Below are positions 43,150-51,363 of a DNA stretch of 64,000 bases, one piece after another. The number at the start of each line of letters is the position of its first letter. Within the stretch, counting starts at the first letter, position 1. The position numbers and the translations under genes are program-made. Under the pieces are notes generated by a model, which saw only the letters and a list, made by a program, of their open reading frames with translations, ran no database searches and had not been told where the DNA came from. This DNA comes from Tropicimonas marinistellae (GTDB lineage: Bacteria > Pseudomonadota > Alphaproteobacteria > Rhodobacterales > Rhodobacteraceae): the NCBI RefSeq assembly GCF_001509585.1, contig NZ_LNCI01000003.1, positions 248,001 to 312,000 on the forward strand, given 5' to 3'.

Positions 43150-43174
43150 CGAAGTGCCGGCGCGACGCGGCGGC

Positions 43175-43945
43175 TCACCCCGCCGCGGCGTCCGGCGTCG
43201 TGGCGCCCGCGCCCTCGGGCAGCTCCGGCCCCAGCCAGTCCGCCCGACCGATGCGGGTGAAGTAATCCGCAACCGTCGCCGCGTCCGCATAGCGGCGCAG
43301 AACCACGTTGTTGCCCTGCTTGACCAGCGGGCTCAGCAGCGCGTCGTCGCCCTCCGGCACGCCCAGATGCTTCAGCAGCCGCGCCGGGAACCCCTCCTCG
43401 AACATCTCGCGGTATTCCACGCACATCAGCGGGTTGGGCAGGCGCTCCAGCCAGTTGCGCAGCAGGAAGTCCTTGTTGACCAGCTCGTTGCAGCTCTCGG
43501 CGACCCAATGCACATGCGCCTCCAGCTTCGGCGGCAACGCGCCCGGCGCGGTACGGGTCCATTCGCCGGTGATCTGCGTGTGCCGCATGGAGGCGAATTG
43601 CGCCAGCTTGTTCTGCCGATGGACGAAGATCAGCGCCACATCCGGCCGCGCCGGCAGCACCTCGGTGAAGAGCCGCGGATTGTGCTGGAACAGGATCTTC
43701 AACCCCACCGCCGCGAGCGGCCCCTGCGGCCCCTCCGTCAGCGACAGGCGCTCGTCGAAGAAGGCGAGCGGGTCGGCATCGCGCGCCACGATCGCCTCGT
43801 AGTCGGTGGTCTTCTGGCCATCGTCGTCGATCTGCCAGGCATCGAAGCTCTCGCCGCGGCAGAACAGCCGCGGATCGGAGTTGAGGAGGGTCTGCAGGTA
43901 CGTCGTGCCGCTTCGTGGCAGACCGAGGATAACGAAGTGTTTCAT
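43175..43945 (-). CDS. Sulfotransferase family protein
   Basis: A 256-residue protein beginning MKHFVILGLPRSGTTYLQTL. The PRSGTTY loop is the PAPS 5'-phosphosulfate-binding motif. RPDVALIFVHRQNKLAQFAS matches the 3'-phosphate-binding region with a conserved Arg. It likely transfers sulfate to a glycan or small acceptor in the cytoplasm; the acceptor is unknown. It is convergent with the L,D-transpeptidase gene and stands alone. An upstream in-frame ATG (43981) lacks the family start. Confidence 0.82.
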   Translation of the reverse strand: MKHFVILGLPRSGTTYLQTLLNSDPRLFCRGESFDAWQIDDDGQKTTDYEAIVARDADPLAFFDERLSLTEGPQGPLAAVGLKILFQHNPRLFTEVLPARPDVALIFVHRQNKLAQFASMRHTQITGEWTRTAPGALPPKLEAHVHWVAESCNELVNKDFLLRNWLERLPNPLMCVEYREMFEEGFPARLLKHLGVPEGDDALLSPLVKQGNNVVLRRYADAATVADYFTRIGRADWLGPELPEGAGATTPDAAAG

Positions 43946-43998
43946 GCGCAAAGCACTGAACCAGCGCGGCCCCGCGTGCAAGCTACCACAGTGCCGCG

Positions 43999-44550
43999 CT
44001 ACTCGGCGGCGACGTTGCCGTCATCCTTCTCGCGCCGCGCCGGCCCGAGCGTCGGCGCGCCTTCGGGCAGGGCATCGCGATAGGCGCTGAGCGCCGCAGC
44101 GGCCGCCGCTGCCGCCGCAGCCGTCTGGTCCCCGTCCGTGGCCGCCTTGGAGGCCGCCGGCGGCGCGGGCGGCGTCGGGGGCACCGGCGCCGCGGAGGGC
44201 ACCGGCATCTCCGGGGCGGCAGGCTTGCCCGCGGGCGCGGCCGCAACCAGCGGCGGCATCTCGGCCGGCGCCTTCAGCTCGGCCGGTCGCGTCGGCTCCG
44301 GCAGCGGCACGCCCACCGCGACCGCGCGGCGGAACACCAGCATGTTGTGGAAGACGGTGGTCGAGCCGGTCAGCCCGCTGCGCTCCTCGCTCGGCAGGGT
44401 GTCGGTCCGCAGGTATTCCCATCCCTCGGCGGCCAACTCGTTGATCGCCGTCTCAAGCGCCAGCGCAAATCGGCCCTGCGCGCCCTTGGTCCCCTTGCCC
44501 TTGCGCCCCTTCACGGGTGCAGGCACCACCTTGTATTCGAAAATCGACAT
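43999..44550 (-). CDS. DUF4177 domain protein with Ala/Pro-rich tail
   Basis: A 183-residue protein. Residues 1-75 form a DUF4177-like domain (MSIFEYKVVPAPVKG, then ELAAEGWEYLRTDTLP), with the typical GWEYL pattern of small proteins of unknown role. Residues about 80-183 are Pro/Ala-rich, with an unbroken run of ten alanines near residue 150, then ALSAYRDALPEGAPTLGPAR. The tail looks disordered. No partner is obvious; the next gene is the divergent Calx-beta/RTX gene. Confidence 0.8.
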   Translation of the reverse strand: MSIFEYKVVPAPVKGRKGKGTKGAQGRFALALETAINELAAEGWEYLRTDTLPSEERSGLTGSTTVFHNMLVFRRAVAVGVPLPEPTRPAELKAPAEMPPLVAAAPAGKPAAPEMPVPSAAPVPPTPPAPPAASKAATDGDQTAAAAAAAAAALSAYRDALPEGAPTLGPARREKDDGNVAAE

Positions 44551-44847
44551 GCCCAAACCCCCCGGTCGGCTCACTCGCAAGCCCGATGATTACCCGATTC
44601 GCCGGCCCGCGTCCAAATCCGGCCGTTTCTGCCACGTCCAGCGTTGCGTATCCACCTACGGTTTAAAGACCGGTTCGCCGTCTAGGTAATCGGCTCCACG
44701 CTGCTGGCCGGGCGCAACCTGTCCGAATGTGGCAAAACTAAGAGAATATTGGGAAATTGTTAGGCCGAGAAAGTCGAATCGGCTAGCCTCGATAGAGGCC
44801 CCTGTGGGGAGGGGTATCACGAGTGTGCATTCAGAAGGGAATTTCCA

Positions 44848-47103
44848 ATGGTCAAGATGACCCTGTCTCCGGCCTATGCGGTCGAGGGGACGAACGCCTA
44901 CACCGATATCGTTTTCACCGCGACGCTGGCCACGACCGTTTTCTACGACGTGACGGTCAACTACCGGACCCTGTTCGACGGCTCGGCGGATGAGACCGAT
45001 CTCTACCTCAACTCGATCTATGCGCCCACCGGATCCTTCACCATCGCCGCCGGCGACACGACCGCCACGATCACCCTGCGGACGAGCTACTACGACGATG
45101 TGAACGAATACGACGAGTTCTTCACGCTCGAACTGTTCAACCCGACCAGCGGTGTCACCTTCCCCGGCGACCGGCCGGTGCTGCGCGCCATGGGGATCAT
45201 CCAGGACGACGACGGCAGCCCGAGCCTGTCGGTCAACGTCTCCGATCCGATCTATGTCGAACAGGACAGCGGAACCCGCAACGCGGTCTTCGAGGTGCGC
45301 CTGTCGCAACCTGCGCCGAAGGCCCTGTCCTTCGACTACACGACCATCGACGGAAGCGCGCTCGCCGGCTCGGATTACACGGAGACCACGGGCACGATCA
45401 ATTTCGTCCCCGGTCAAGAGGTCGCCTACGTGAACGTGCCGATCAAGGGCGACAGGCTTGCCGAGGGAACCGAAACCTTCAGCCTCAAGGTGACGCCGCC
45501 AACCGGCGAGGGGATCAGCACCTACGATTCCGTGGGCGAGGCGACCATTCTCGACGATGACGCAGGCAAGGGCACGGTCATCTCCCTGCACGAGGCGCGC
45601 GCCATCGAGGGGACGAATAACTACACGGATCTGGTTTTCACCGCCACGCTGTCAGAGGCCTACACCCAGGACGTTATGGTATCCTACCGGACGCTCTTTA
45701 CCGGCACCGGCGCCGTGGAGGATCTGTACAGTACCCGTGAGCACACCGGCACGATCACCTTCGTCGCGGGGGAGACCTCGAAGGACATCACCATCCAGAC
45801 GTCCTACTATGACAGTGACGACGAGTTCGACGAGGTTGTGTTCCTCGAACTCTTCAACCCGTCGACCGGCGCGATGCTCGCCGGCGGCGTGCCGACCTTG
45901 GCGGCATCGGGCGTCATCCTCGACGATGACGGGGGCGGAACCAATGTCGCGCTCGCCTCGGCGCCGGTGAGCATCGTCGAGAACGAATACGAGGATAAGA
46001 GCACGGTCCACTCCATCGCCGTGGAGCTGACACGCCCCTCCACCACGGCCCTGAGCTTCGACGTCAAGGCCGTCAACGGTACGGCGAAGGCTGGCGCCGA
46101 TTTCACCTTGTTGCAGAATTCGATCTACTTCGCTCCGGGCAAGACCACGGCCGGCGTGAAGGTGAGGATCAAGGACGATCTCAAGGTCGAGGCGCTCGAA
46201 TCCTTCGAACTGGCCTTCACCCTCAAGTCCGGGGCGGATTTTTCCGGCTCGATCCTCAATCAATCCGTCACCATCGTCGACACGCCCGTCTTCACCGCCA
46301 AGGGCGATGTCATTCGCCTGACCGCCGCCGATGACCGCGTCAACGGGTTGGGCGGCAATGACGAGATATTCGGGCTCGGCGGCAATGACCTCCTCCGCGG
46401 CGGCAGCGGGCGCGACCTGCTCGACGGCGGTGCCGGCGCCGACAACCTGCTCGGTGGCGGCGGGGACGATGGCCTCTTCGGCGGCGGCGGGAACGACCTT
46501 CTGTCCGGCGATGCGGGCGGCGACCGGCTGGTCGGTGGCGCCGGTGTCGACACCGCAAGCTACGCCAGCGCCAAGAAAGGCGTCGTCGCCTCGTTCTCCA
46601 AGACCGGCAAGAACACCCGCGATGCGCAGGGCGACAGCTACACCGGTGTCGAGAACATGATCGGTTCCAATCAGGCCGACACGCTCGAAGGCGACGGACG
46701 CGCCAACAAGCTGGACGGCGGCAAGGGCGACGACCTGCTTATCGGCAAGGCCGGCAACGATGTGCTGCTCGGCGGCGCTGGCCGGGACAAGCTGCTCGGC
46801 GGCGACAAGTCCGACCGTCTCGACGGTGGGGCGGGGTCCGACATTCTTGGCGGCGGCAAGGGGGCGGACAAGTTCGTCTTCACCGGCGGCAACGACCGCA
46901 TCACGGATTTCCAGAACAACGTCGATACCGTGCTCCTGGACAGCGATCTGTGGTCGGGCCGCTACTCCGTCCAGCGTCTGGTGGACCGGTACGGGGTCGA
47001 CAACGGCAACTCGGTGTCGCTGGAATTCAGCGGCGGCAACAGCCTCAAATTCGCCGGGGTGAAGGATCTCGACCAGCTGGTCGACGACATCTCCTACATC
47101 TGA
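44848..47103 (+). CDS. Calx-beta domain and RTX-repeat secreted protein
   Basis: A 751-residue protein. Four Calx-beta domains fill about residues 1-485, in an A-B-A-B order: the first and third are near copies (AVEGTNAYTDIVFTATL and AIEGTNNYTDLVFTATL). RTX nonapeptides (GGxGxDxLx) follow in two blocks, about 495-575 and 615-680, split by a SYASAKKGVVASFSKTGKN spacer typical of M10-type RTX regions. The C-terminus ends DLDQLVDDISYI. No Sec signal is present, so type I secretion is expected. It could be an adhesin or surface-layer-like protein. No HlyBD exporter is nearby. Confidence 0.85.
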   Translation: MVKMTLSPAYAVEGTNAYTDIVFTATLATTVFYDVTVNYRTLFDGSADETDLYLNSIYAPTGSFTIAAGDTTATITLRTSYYDDVNEYDEFFTLELFNPTSGVTFPGDRPVLRAMGIIQDDDGSPSLSVNVSDPIYVEQDSGTRNAVFEVRLSQPAPKALSFDYTTIDGSALAGSDYTETTGTINFVPGQEVAYVNVPIKGDRLAEGTETFSLKVTPPTGEGISTYDSVGEATILDDDAGKGTVISLHEARAIEGTNNYTDLVFTATLSEAYTQDVMVSYRTLFTGTGAVEDLYSTREHTGTITFVAGETSKDITIQTSYYDSDDEFDEVVFLELFNPSTGAMLAGGVPTLAASGVILDDDGGGTNVALASAPVSIVENEYEDKSTVHSIAVELTRPSTTALSFDVKAVNGTAKAGADFTLLQNSIYFAPGKTTAGVKVRIKDDLKVEALESFELAFTLKSGADFSGSILNQSVTIVDTPVFTAKGDVIRLTAADDRVNGLGGNDEIFGLGGNDLLRGGSGRDLLDGGAGADNLLGGGGDDGLFGGGGNDLLSGDAGGDRLVGGAGVDTASYASAKKGVVASFSKTGKNTRDAQGDSYTGVENMIGSNQADTLEGDGRANKLDGGKGDDLLIGKAGNDVLLGGAGRDKLLGGDKSDRLDGGAGSDILGGGKGADKFVFTGGNDRITDFQNNVDTVLLDSDLWSGRYSVQRLVDRYGVDNGNSVSLEFSGGNSLKFAGVKDLDQLVDDISYI

Positions 47104-47108
47104 GGCCG

Positions 47109-47142
47109 TTTCGGTCGTTCGCCACGGGCAAAACGACCGAAA
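47109..47142. terminator. Inverted repeat after the Calx-beta/RTX gene
   Basis: Arms TTTCGGTCGTT (47109-47119) and AACGACCGAAA (47132-47142) form a perfect 11-base-pair stem with a 12-base loop. There is no T run. It lies six bases after the stop codon and is a plausible 3' end structure. Confidence 0.55.
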
Positions 47143-47173
47143 CCCGCAATATGGGGTGTCATGATACCTTTTT

Positions 47174-47198
47174 GCGACCGGTCAAAACGACCGGTCGC
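47174..47198. terminator. Inverted repeat after gatB
   Basis: Arms GCGACCGGTC (47174-47183) and GACCGGTCGC (47189-47198) form a perfect ten-base-pair stem with loop AAAAC. It lies 27 bases past the gatB stop and shares the AAAACGACCG word with the previous repeat. No T run follows on the minus strand. Confidence 0.55.
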
Positions 47199-47224
47199 AC
47201 AGGGCAAAACGTACATTCCGGCGA

Positions 47225-48733
47225 TCAGCCCAGTTTCTTGGCGACGATCTCGTTCACGGCCTTCGGGTTGGCCTTGCCGCCCGTCGCCTTCATCACCTGA
47301 CCAACGAACCATCCGGCGAGTTTCGGATTGACCTTGGCCTTCTCCACCTGCGCCGGGTTGGCCTCGATGATCTCGTCCACGACCTTCTCGATGGCGCTCG
47401 TGTCCGTGACCTGTTTCATGCCTCTTTCTTCAACGATTTCAGCGGGTTCTCCGCCTTCGTTGAAGACGATTTCAAACAGGTCCTTGGCGATCTTGCCGGA
47501 GATGTCTCCCTTGCTGATCAGGGTGATGATCTCGCCCAGCTGGGCTGCGGAAACGGGGCTCTGGCCAATATCCAGATCGTCTTTCTTGAGGCGCCCGAAC
47601 AGCTCGTTGATGACCCAGTTCGCCGCCAGCTTGCCGTCGCGTCCCCGCGCCACTTCCTCGAAATAGGCCGCCGATTCCGCCTCTGCCGTCAGCACCGAGG
47701 CATCGTATTCCGTCATCCCGAAGTCATTGACAAAGCGCGATTTTTTCTCGTCCGGAAGCTCCGGAAGGCTGGCCGCGATCTCGTCCACCCAGGCCTGTTC
47801 GATCTCCAGCGGCAGCAAGTCCGGGCAGGGGAAGTAGCGGTAATCATGCGCCTCTTCCTTGCTGCGCATCGACCGCGTCTCGCCCTTGTCGGGGTCGTAG
47901 AGGCGTGTCTCCTGATCCACCGTGCCACCGTCCTCGATAATCGCGATCTGCCGTTTCGCTTCGAATTCAATGGCTTGCTGGATGAAGCGCATGGAGTTCA
48001 TGTTCTTGATCTCGCAGCGCGTGCCCAGGTGCGAGAAGTCCTGCGTCTCCATGTACTTCTCGTATTGTCCGGGCCGGCAGACCGAGACGTTCACGTCCGC
48101 CCGCAGGTTTCCGTTCTGCATGTTGCCGTCGCAGGTTCCCAGATATCTCAATATTTGCCGTAGCTTAGCAACATAGGCCGCCGCTTCTTCCGGGCCGCGA
48201 ATGTCGGGACGGGAGACGATTTCCATCAGCGCCACGCCCGTCCGGTTGAGGTCGACGAAGGACATGTGCGGGTCCATGTCGTGGATCGACTTGCCTGCGT
48301 CCTGCTCCAGGTGAATCCGCTCGATCCGCACCTTGCGCGCCACGCCGGGCCCCATGTCGACCAGCACCTCGCCTTCACCGACAATCGGGTGGTAAAGCTG
48401 GCTGATCTGGTAGCCCTGCGGCAGGTCCGGATAGAAGTAATTCTTCCGGTCGAAGGCCGAGAAGAGGTTGATGTCCGCCTTCAGGCCGAGCCCCGTGCGG
48501 ACCGCTTGGGCCACGCAGAACTCATTGATAACAGGCAGCATTCCGGGCATCCCCGCGTCGATGAACGCGACGTTTGAATTGGGCTCGGCACCGAATTGCG
48601 TCGAGGCGCCGGAGAACAGCTTCGCCTTGGAGGCGACCTGCGCATGCACCTCCATCCCGATCACCAGTTCCCAGTCTTCCTTTGCGCCGGAAATGACCTT
48701 CGGGGCGGGGGCTTCGTAAGTGAGATCCAGCAT
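47225..48733 (-). CDS. gatB: Asp-tRNA(Asn)/Glu-tRNA(Gln) amidotransferase subunit GatB
   Basis: A 502-residue subunit of the GatCAB amidotransferase that converts misacylated Glu-tRNA(Gln) or Asp-tRNA(Asn). Signatures are [13 protein letters not shown], the [19 protein letters not shown] core, [10 protein letters not shown] and [11 protein letters not shown]. The C-terminal YqeY-like tail ends [17 protein letters not shown]. The first ATG giving the full family N-terminus (MLDLTYEAP) is at 48733; longer frames upstream are not GatB-like. gatA and gatC are not adjacent in this window. Confidence 0.96.
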   Translation of the reverse strand: MLDLTYEAPAPKVISGAKEDWELVIGMEVHAQVASKAKLFSGASTQFGAEPNSNVAFIDAGMPGMLPVINEFCVAQAVRTGLGLKADINLFSAFDRKNYFYPDLPQGYQISQLYHPIVGEGEVLVDMGPGVARKVRIERIHLEQDAGKSIHDMDPHMSFVDLNRTGVALMEIVSRPDIRGPEEAAAYVAKLRQILRYLGTCDGNMQNGNLRADVNVSVCRPGQYEKYMETQDFSHLGTRCEIKNMNSMRFIQQAIEFEAKRQIAIIEDGGTVDQETRLYDPDKGETRSMRSKEEAHDYRYFPCPDLLPLEIEQAWVDEIAASLPELPDEKKSRFVNDFGMTEYDASVLTAEAESAAYFEEVARGRDGKLAANWVINELFGRLKKDDLDIGQSPVSAAQLGEIITLISKGDISGKIAKDLFEIVFNEGGEPAEIVEERGMKQVTDTSAIEKVVDEIIEANPAQVEKAKVNPKLAGWFVGQVMKATGGKANPKAVNEIVAKKLG

Positions 48734-49045
48734 CGGCGGTATCCTTGCAGGGATTTCGGGACGGTATCGCGGTGTCTGCTGGGTTCTATGGGACGCCGTG
48801 ACGAGGGGCAAGAGGGCCGTGGCCCGCGCAGACGCCAACGCGCCTGGTCCATAGCCCGTCACGCCGTTGGTGACGGTCCGCTTGACAATTCGTGCGGCCG
48901 ACAAGCATTGGTTCCGTGGTCGGAAATCACGCGCGGTATCCCGCCCAATTTCGAGTTGCGGCATCGCAGATCTTGCCAGATCCGAGCGGACAGGTCAGAA
49001 ATTCGCCGCCGGACCAGATCCGGTGTTGTCAGAGATCTCCACCTC
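48734..49045. other. Divergent region between gatB and the transglycosylase gene
   Basis: About 310 bases without a gene. A seven-base-pair hairpin (CCGTCAC 48856-48862, GTGACGG 48870-48876) is followed by TTGACA at 48891-48896, a good -35 for the plus-strand gene, but the matching -10 (GCATTG) is poor. The rest shows nothing clear. Confidence 0.45.
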
Positions 49046-49738
49046 ATGCCACGCACGTCACCGCTCCTTGCCGTCCTCGTCGCCTTGCCACTTGCCCTCG
49101 CGGGATGTGTGAAATCTGCCGAGGAGCCGCCAATGGAAGCGGTCGAGGAATCCGAAGCGACGGCCTCCAGCAAGGCGCCGATTCTCGACACGCCACCCAT
49201 GCGGTGGGACCATCGGCCGGGGTCCGACGACTGGACCGTATCGGCGCTTCAGGCGTTGCGGTCCCATGGCTCGGTGCTTCCGTCCATGGTGCCGGCGGAT
49301 ATCGAAACATGGTGTCCGGGGTATTCGGAAGCGAGCCTCGAAGACCGGGAGGCGTTCTGGGTCGGGCTCATATCGGCGCTCGCCAAACACGAAAGCACCT
49401 GGAACCCGGCTGCCGTGGGCGGCGGAGGGTTGTGGTTTGGCCTGGTGCAGATCGCGCCGCCGACCGCCAATGGCTACGGCTGCCGCGCGCGCAGCGGCGC
49501 AGCGCTCAAGGACGGGTCGGACAACGTAAGTTGCGCCATCCGCATCATGGCGCACACGGTACCGCGTGACGGTGTCGTGAGCCGGGGGATGCGCGGTGTT
49601 GCCGCCGATTGGGGGCCGTTCCACTCTGCCCAGAAACGCGCCGACATGATTGAATGGACCCGCGCGCAGCCATTCTGCGAGCCCAAGCCGCAAAACCTCC
49701 GGGCGCAGCTCCGCAAGATTTCTCAGCGCGACGGCTGA
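49046..49738 (+). CDS. Lytic transglycosylase-like lipoprotein
   Basis: A 230-residue envelope protein. The lipoprotein signal is LVALPLALAGC, with the lipidated Cys at residue 19. After an acidic linker, an SLT-type lysozyme-fold domain spans about 100-210, with the catalytic Glu in ALAKHESTWNP and GLVQIAPPTANGYG as the second signature. It would cleave peptidoglycan glycan strands at the outer membrane. The N-terminal part before the domain is not recognised. The ribosome site is weak. Confidence 0.83.
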   Translation: MPRTSPLLAVLVALPLALAGCVKSAEEPPMEAVEESEATASSKAPILDTPPMRWDHRPGSDDWTVSALQALRSHGSVLPSMVPADIETWCPGYSEASLEDREAFWVGLISALAKHESTWNPAAVGGGGLWFGLVQIAPPTANGYGCRARSGAALKDGSDNVSCAIRIMAHTVPRDGVVSRGMRGVAADWGPFHSAQKRADMIEWTRAQPFCEPKPQNLRAQLRKISQRDG

Positions 49739-49905
49739 TCGTCCTTACCAGCGTTGCCGGCTATCGTCCCGGTTCGTGCCCGCATGCGCGTGCGAATCGG
49801 AGTCGGTCCTGCTATCTGATTGGGTTTGTGGATCCTGATCGGAGATCGACTTATCTGCCGACAAGATTATTGCAATCTGATGTTCATGCGAGCATATTGC
49901 TGGAC

Positions 49906-50370
49906 ATGGATGATACGGACCGGAAAATTTGTGAGATCCTCCAGGCGCAGGGGCGGGCCTCCAGCGCCGAATTGGCGGCGGCTGTCGGGCTGTCGGTCTC
50001 TTCGGCCAATGAGCGGGTGCGGCGCCTGGTTGCGCAAGGCGTGATTTCCCAGTGGCAAGCCGTGCTGGACCGGGAAGCCGCCGGCGCGGCGCTTTGTGCC
50101 TTCGTCCTGATCGACATGGATTTCGACGGCGAAGCGGAGGCGGCAGCGGAATTGACGGCGCGTCCCGAGGTCTTGGAGTTGCACCATATCAGCGGTGCGC
50201 ATTCCTATCTTATGAAACTTCGCCTTCCGGATACTGCGGCCCTGCAACGGTTCCTTCAAGACGTCGTGAAGCCACTTCGGGCGGTACGGCGAACGGAGAC
50301 GATGATCTCGCTCGATACCCAAAAGGAGACTGCGGCGGTTCGGATTCTTGCGCCGGAAACGCGGGAATGA
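49906..50370 (+). CDS. Lrp/AsnC-family regulator coupled to an exporter
   Basis: A 154-residue Lrp-type protein. The helix-turn-helix is SSAELAAAVGLSVSSANERVRRL. The AsnC ligand domain follows, with VLELHHISGAHSYLMKLRLP. Its stop overlaps the start of a LysE-family exporter gene (ATGA, 50367-50370), so it most likely senses an amino acid and controls the exporter. MDDTDRK was chosen as start. The leader (49865-49905) is AT-rich with GCAAT and ATTGC half-sites that may be its operator. Confidence 0.87.
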   Translation: MDDTDRKICEILQAQGRASSAELAAAVGLSVSSANERVRRLVAQGVISQWQAVLDREAAGAALCAFVLIDMDFDGEAEAAAELTARPEVLELHHISGAHSYLMKLRLPDTAALQRFLQDVVKPLRAVRRTETMISLDTQKETAAVRILAPETRE

Positions 50371-51005
50371 TCCTCGTTCTACTCAAGGGGATCGGCATCG
50401 GGCTTGCCGTTGCTGCGCCTGTGGGGCCTATCGGTTTGCTGTGTATTCGGCGCACACTGATGGACGGGCGGGCAGCCGGTCTCGCGACAGGGCTCGGGGC
50501 AGCAACGGCGGATGGCGTCTACGGGCTCATGGTGGCGGCCGGTTTTGCGGCAACCGGGGTGCTGGTCTCCTACACGGATCCCCTGGCGGTTGCAGGCGGG
50601 CTGCTGGTGGCGGCACTCGGCGTGATGTCATTGCGCGGGTACTGGGCTGCGCGCAATGCGCCCGCACCACAGGCCGCCGGGCGTGGGCGGCCCTATCGTG
50701 GAGTTGCCGCGGCCTGGGCGACCACCTTTGCGCTCACCCTCTCCAATCCGATGACGATCCTCGCCTTTGTCGGCATGATCGCGGCGCTCGGCTCCGCGGC
50801 TTCGGGCACGGCACTCGCACCGTACCTCCTGGTCGTTGGAGTGTTCACAGGGTCGGCACTTTGGTGGCTCCTGCTGGTGCACATGGCGCATTTCGCCGGC
50901 GCGCGCATGAACGCCGGGGCGATGCATTGGCTGGACCTCGCCTCAGGCTCCGTTTTGCTGATCTGGGGCCTTTGGATCGCCGGATCTGCCGTCAGCTTCT
51001 CTTGA
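50367..51005 (+). CDS. LysE/RhtB-family amino-acid exporter
   Basis: A 212-residue inner-membrane protein with six hydrophobic helices. The LysE hallmarks GIGLAVAAPVGPIGLLCIRRTL and SNPMTILAFVGMIAAL are present. It exports an amino acid or derivative, and is translationally coupled to the Lrp-type regulator directly upstream. The substrate is unknown. Its last 14 bases overlap the 3' end of the convergent small partner gene at 50992. Confidence 0.9.
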   Translation: MILVLLKGIGIGLAVAAPVGPIGLLCIRRTLMDGRAAGLATGLGAATADGVYGLMVAAGFAATGVLVSYTDPLAVAGGLLVAALGVMSLRGYWAARNAPAPQAAGRGRPYRGVAAAWATTFALTLSNPMTILAFVGMIAALGSAASGTALAPYLLVVGVFTGSALWWLLLVHMAHFAGARMNAGAMHWLDLASGSVLLIWGLWIAGSAVSFS

Positions 51006-51354
51006 AGACCAACGATATGCCGGCTTCGGCGGAGGTTGAGGCGATCCCGATGTTGCCTTCGGCTGACAGGGTGAGGCTCAGCGTGATTTCGGAGAGGCGC
51101 AGCTTGGTTTCCTTCGTTTCCTCGCGCTCGGCGACACCCTGGATGATCGTGACGTAGTTGTTGATCTGCGTTTCGACCTTTTCGGTGTCCGAGGGAACCT
51201 CTTTGCGGCCGCCCCAGAGCCCCCGCGCTACAGCCTGGTTGACGTTCGACGCATCGACCATGGTCCGCGCTCCGTCGTTCCCCTCGGCGGGAACGACCAG
51301 ATAGACCTCGCCGGGCGGGGTGGTGGGTTCGCTGGAATCATTTTCTGGTGCCAT
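50992..51354 (-). CDS. Small protease-partner protein (Pepco/Trypco-like, tentative)
   Basis: A 120-residue cytoplasmic protein encoded nine bases after the trypsin-like protease gene. The N-terminal third is flexible (PENDSSEPTTPPG), a middle helix carries NNYVTIIQGVAERE, and the C-terminus is beta-rich (LSEITLSLTLSAEGNIGIAS, ending ISLVFKRS). That ending recalls the small peptidase-co-occurring domains (Pepco/Trypco) reported beside trypsin-like proteases in predicted bacterial conflict systems. This assignment is from memory and not certain. Its Shine-Dalgarno sequence begins inside the protease stop codon (TAGGAG), so the two are coupled. The role may be to inhibit, target or be activated by the protease. 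Confidence 0.75.
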   Translation of the reverse strand: MAPENDSSEPTTPPGEVYLVVPAEGNDGARTMVDASNVNQAVARGLWGGRKEVPSDTEKVETQINNYVTIIQGVAEREETKETKLRLSEITLSLTLSAEGNIGIASTSAEAGISLVFKRS

Positions 51355-51363
51355 TTCAAACTC

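Noticed and set aside
48856-48876. Hairpin upstream of the transglycosylase gene considered as a tRNA arm
   Set aside because: No cloverleaf, T-loop or acceptor stem could be built around it.
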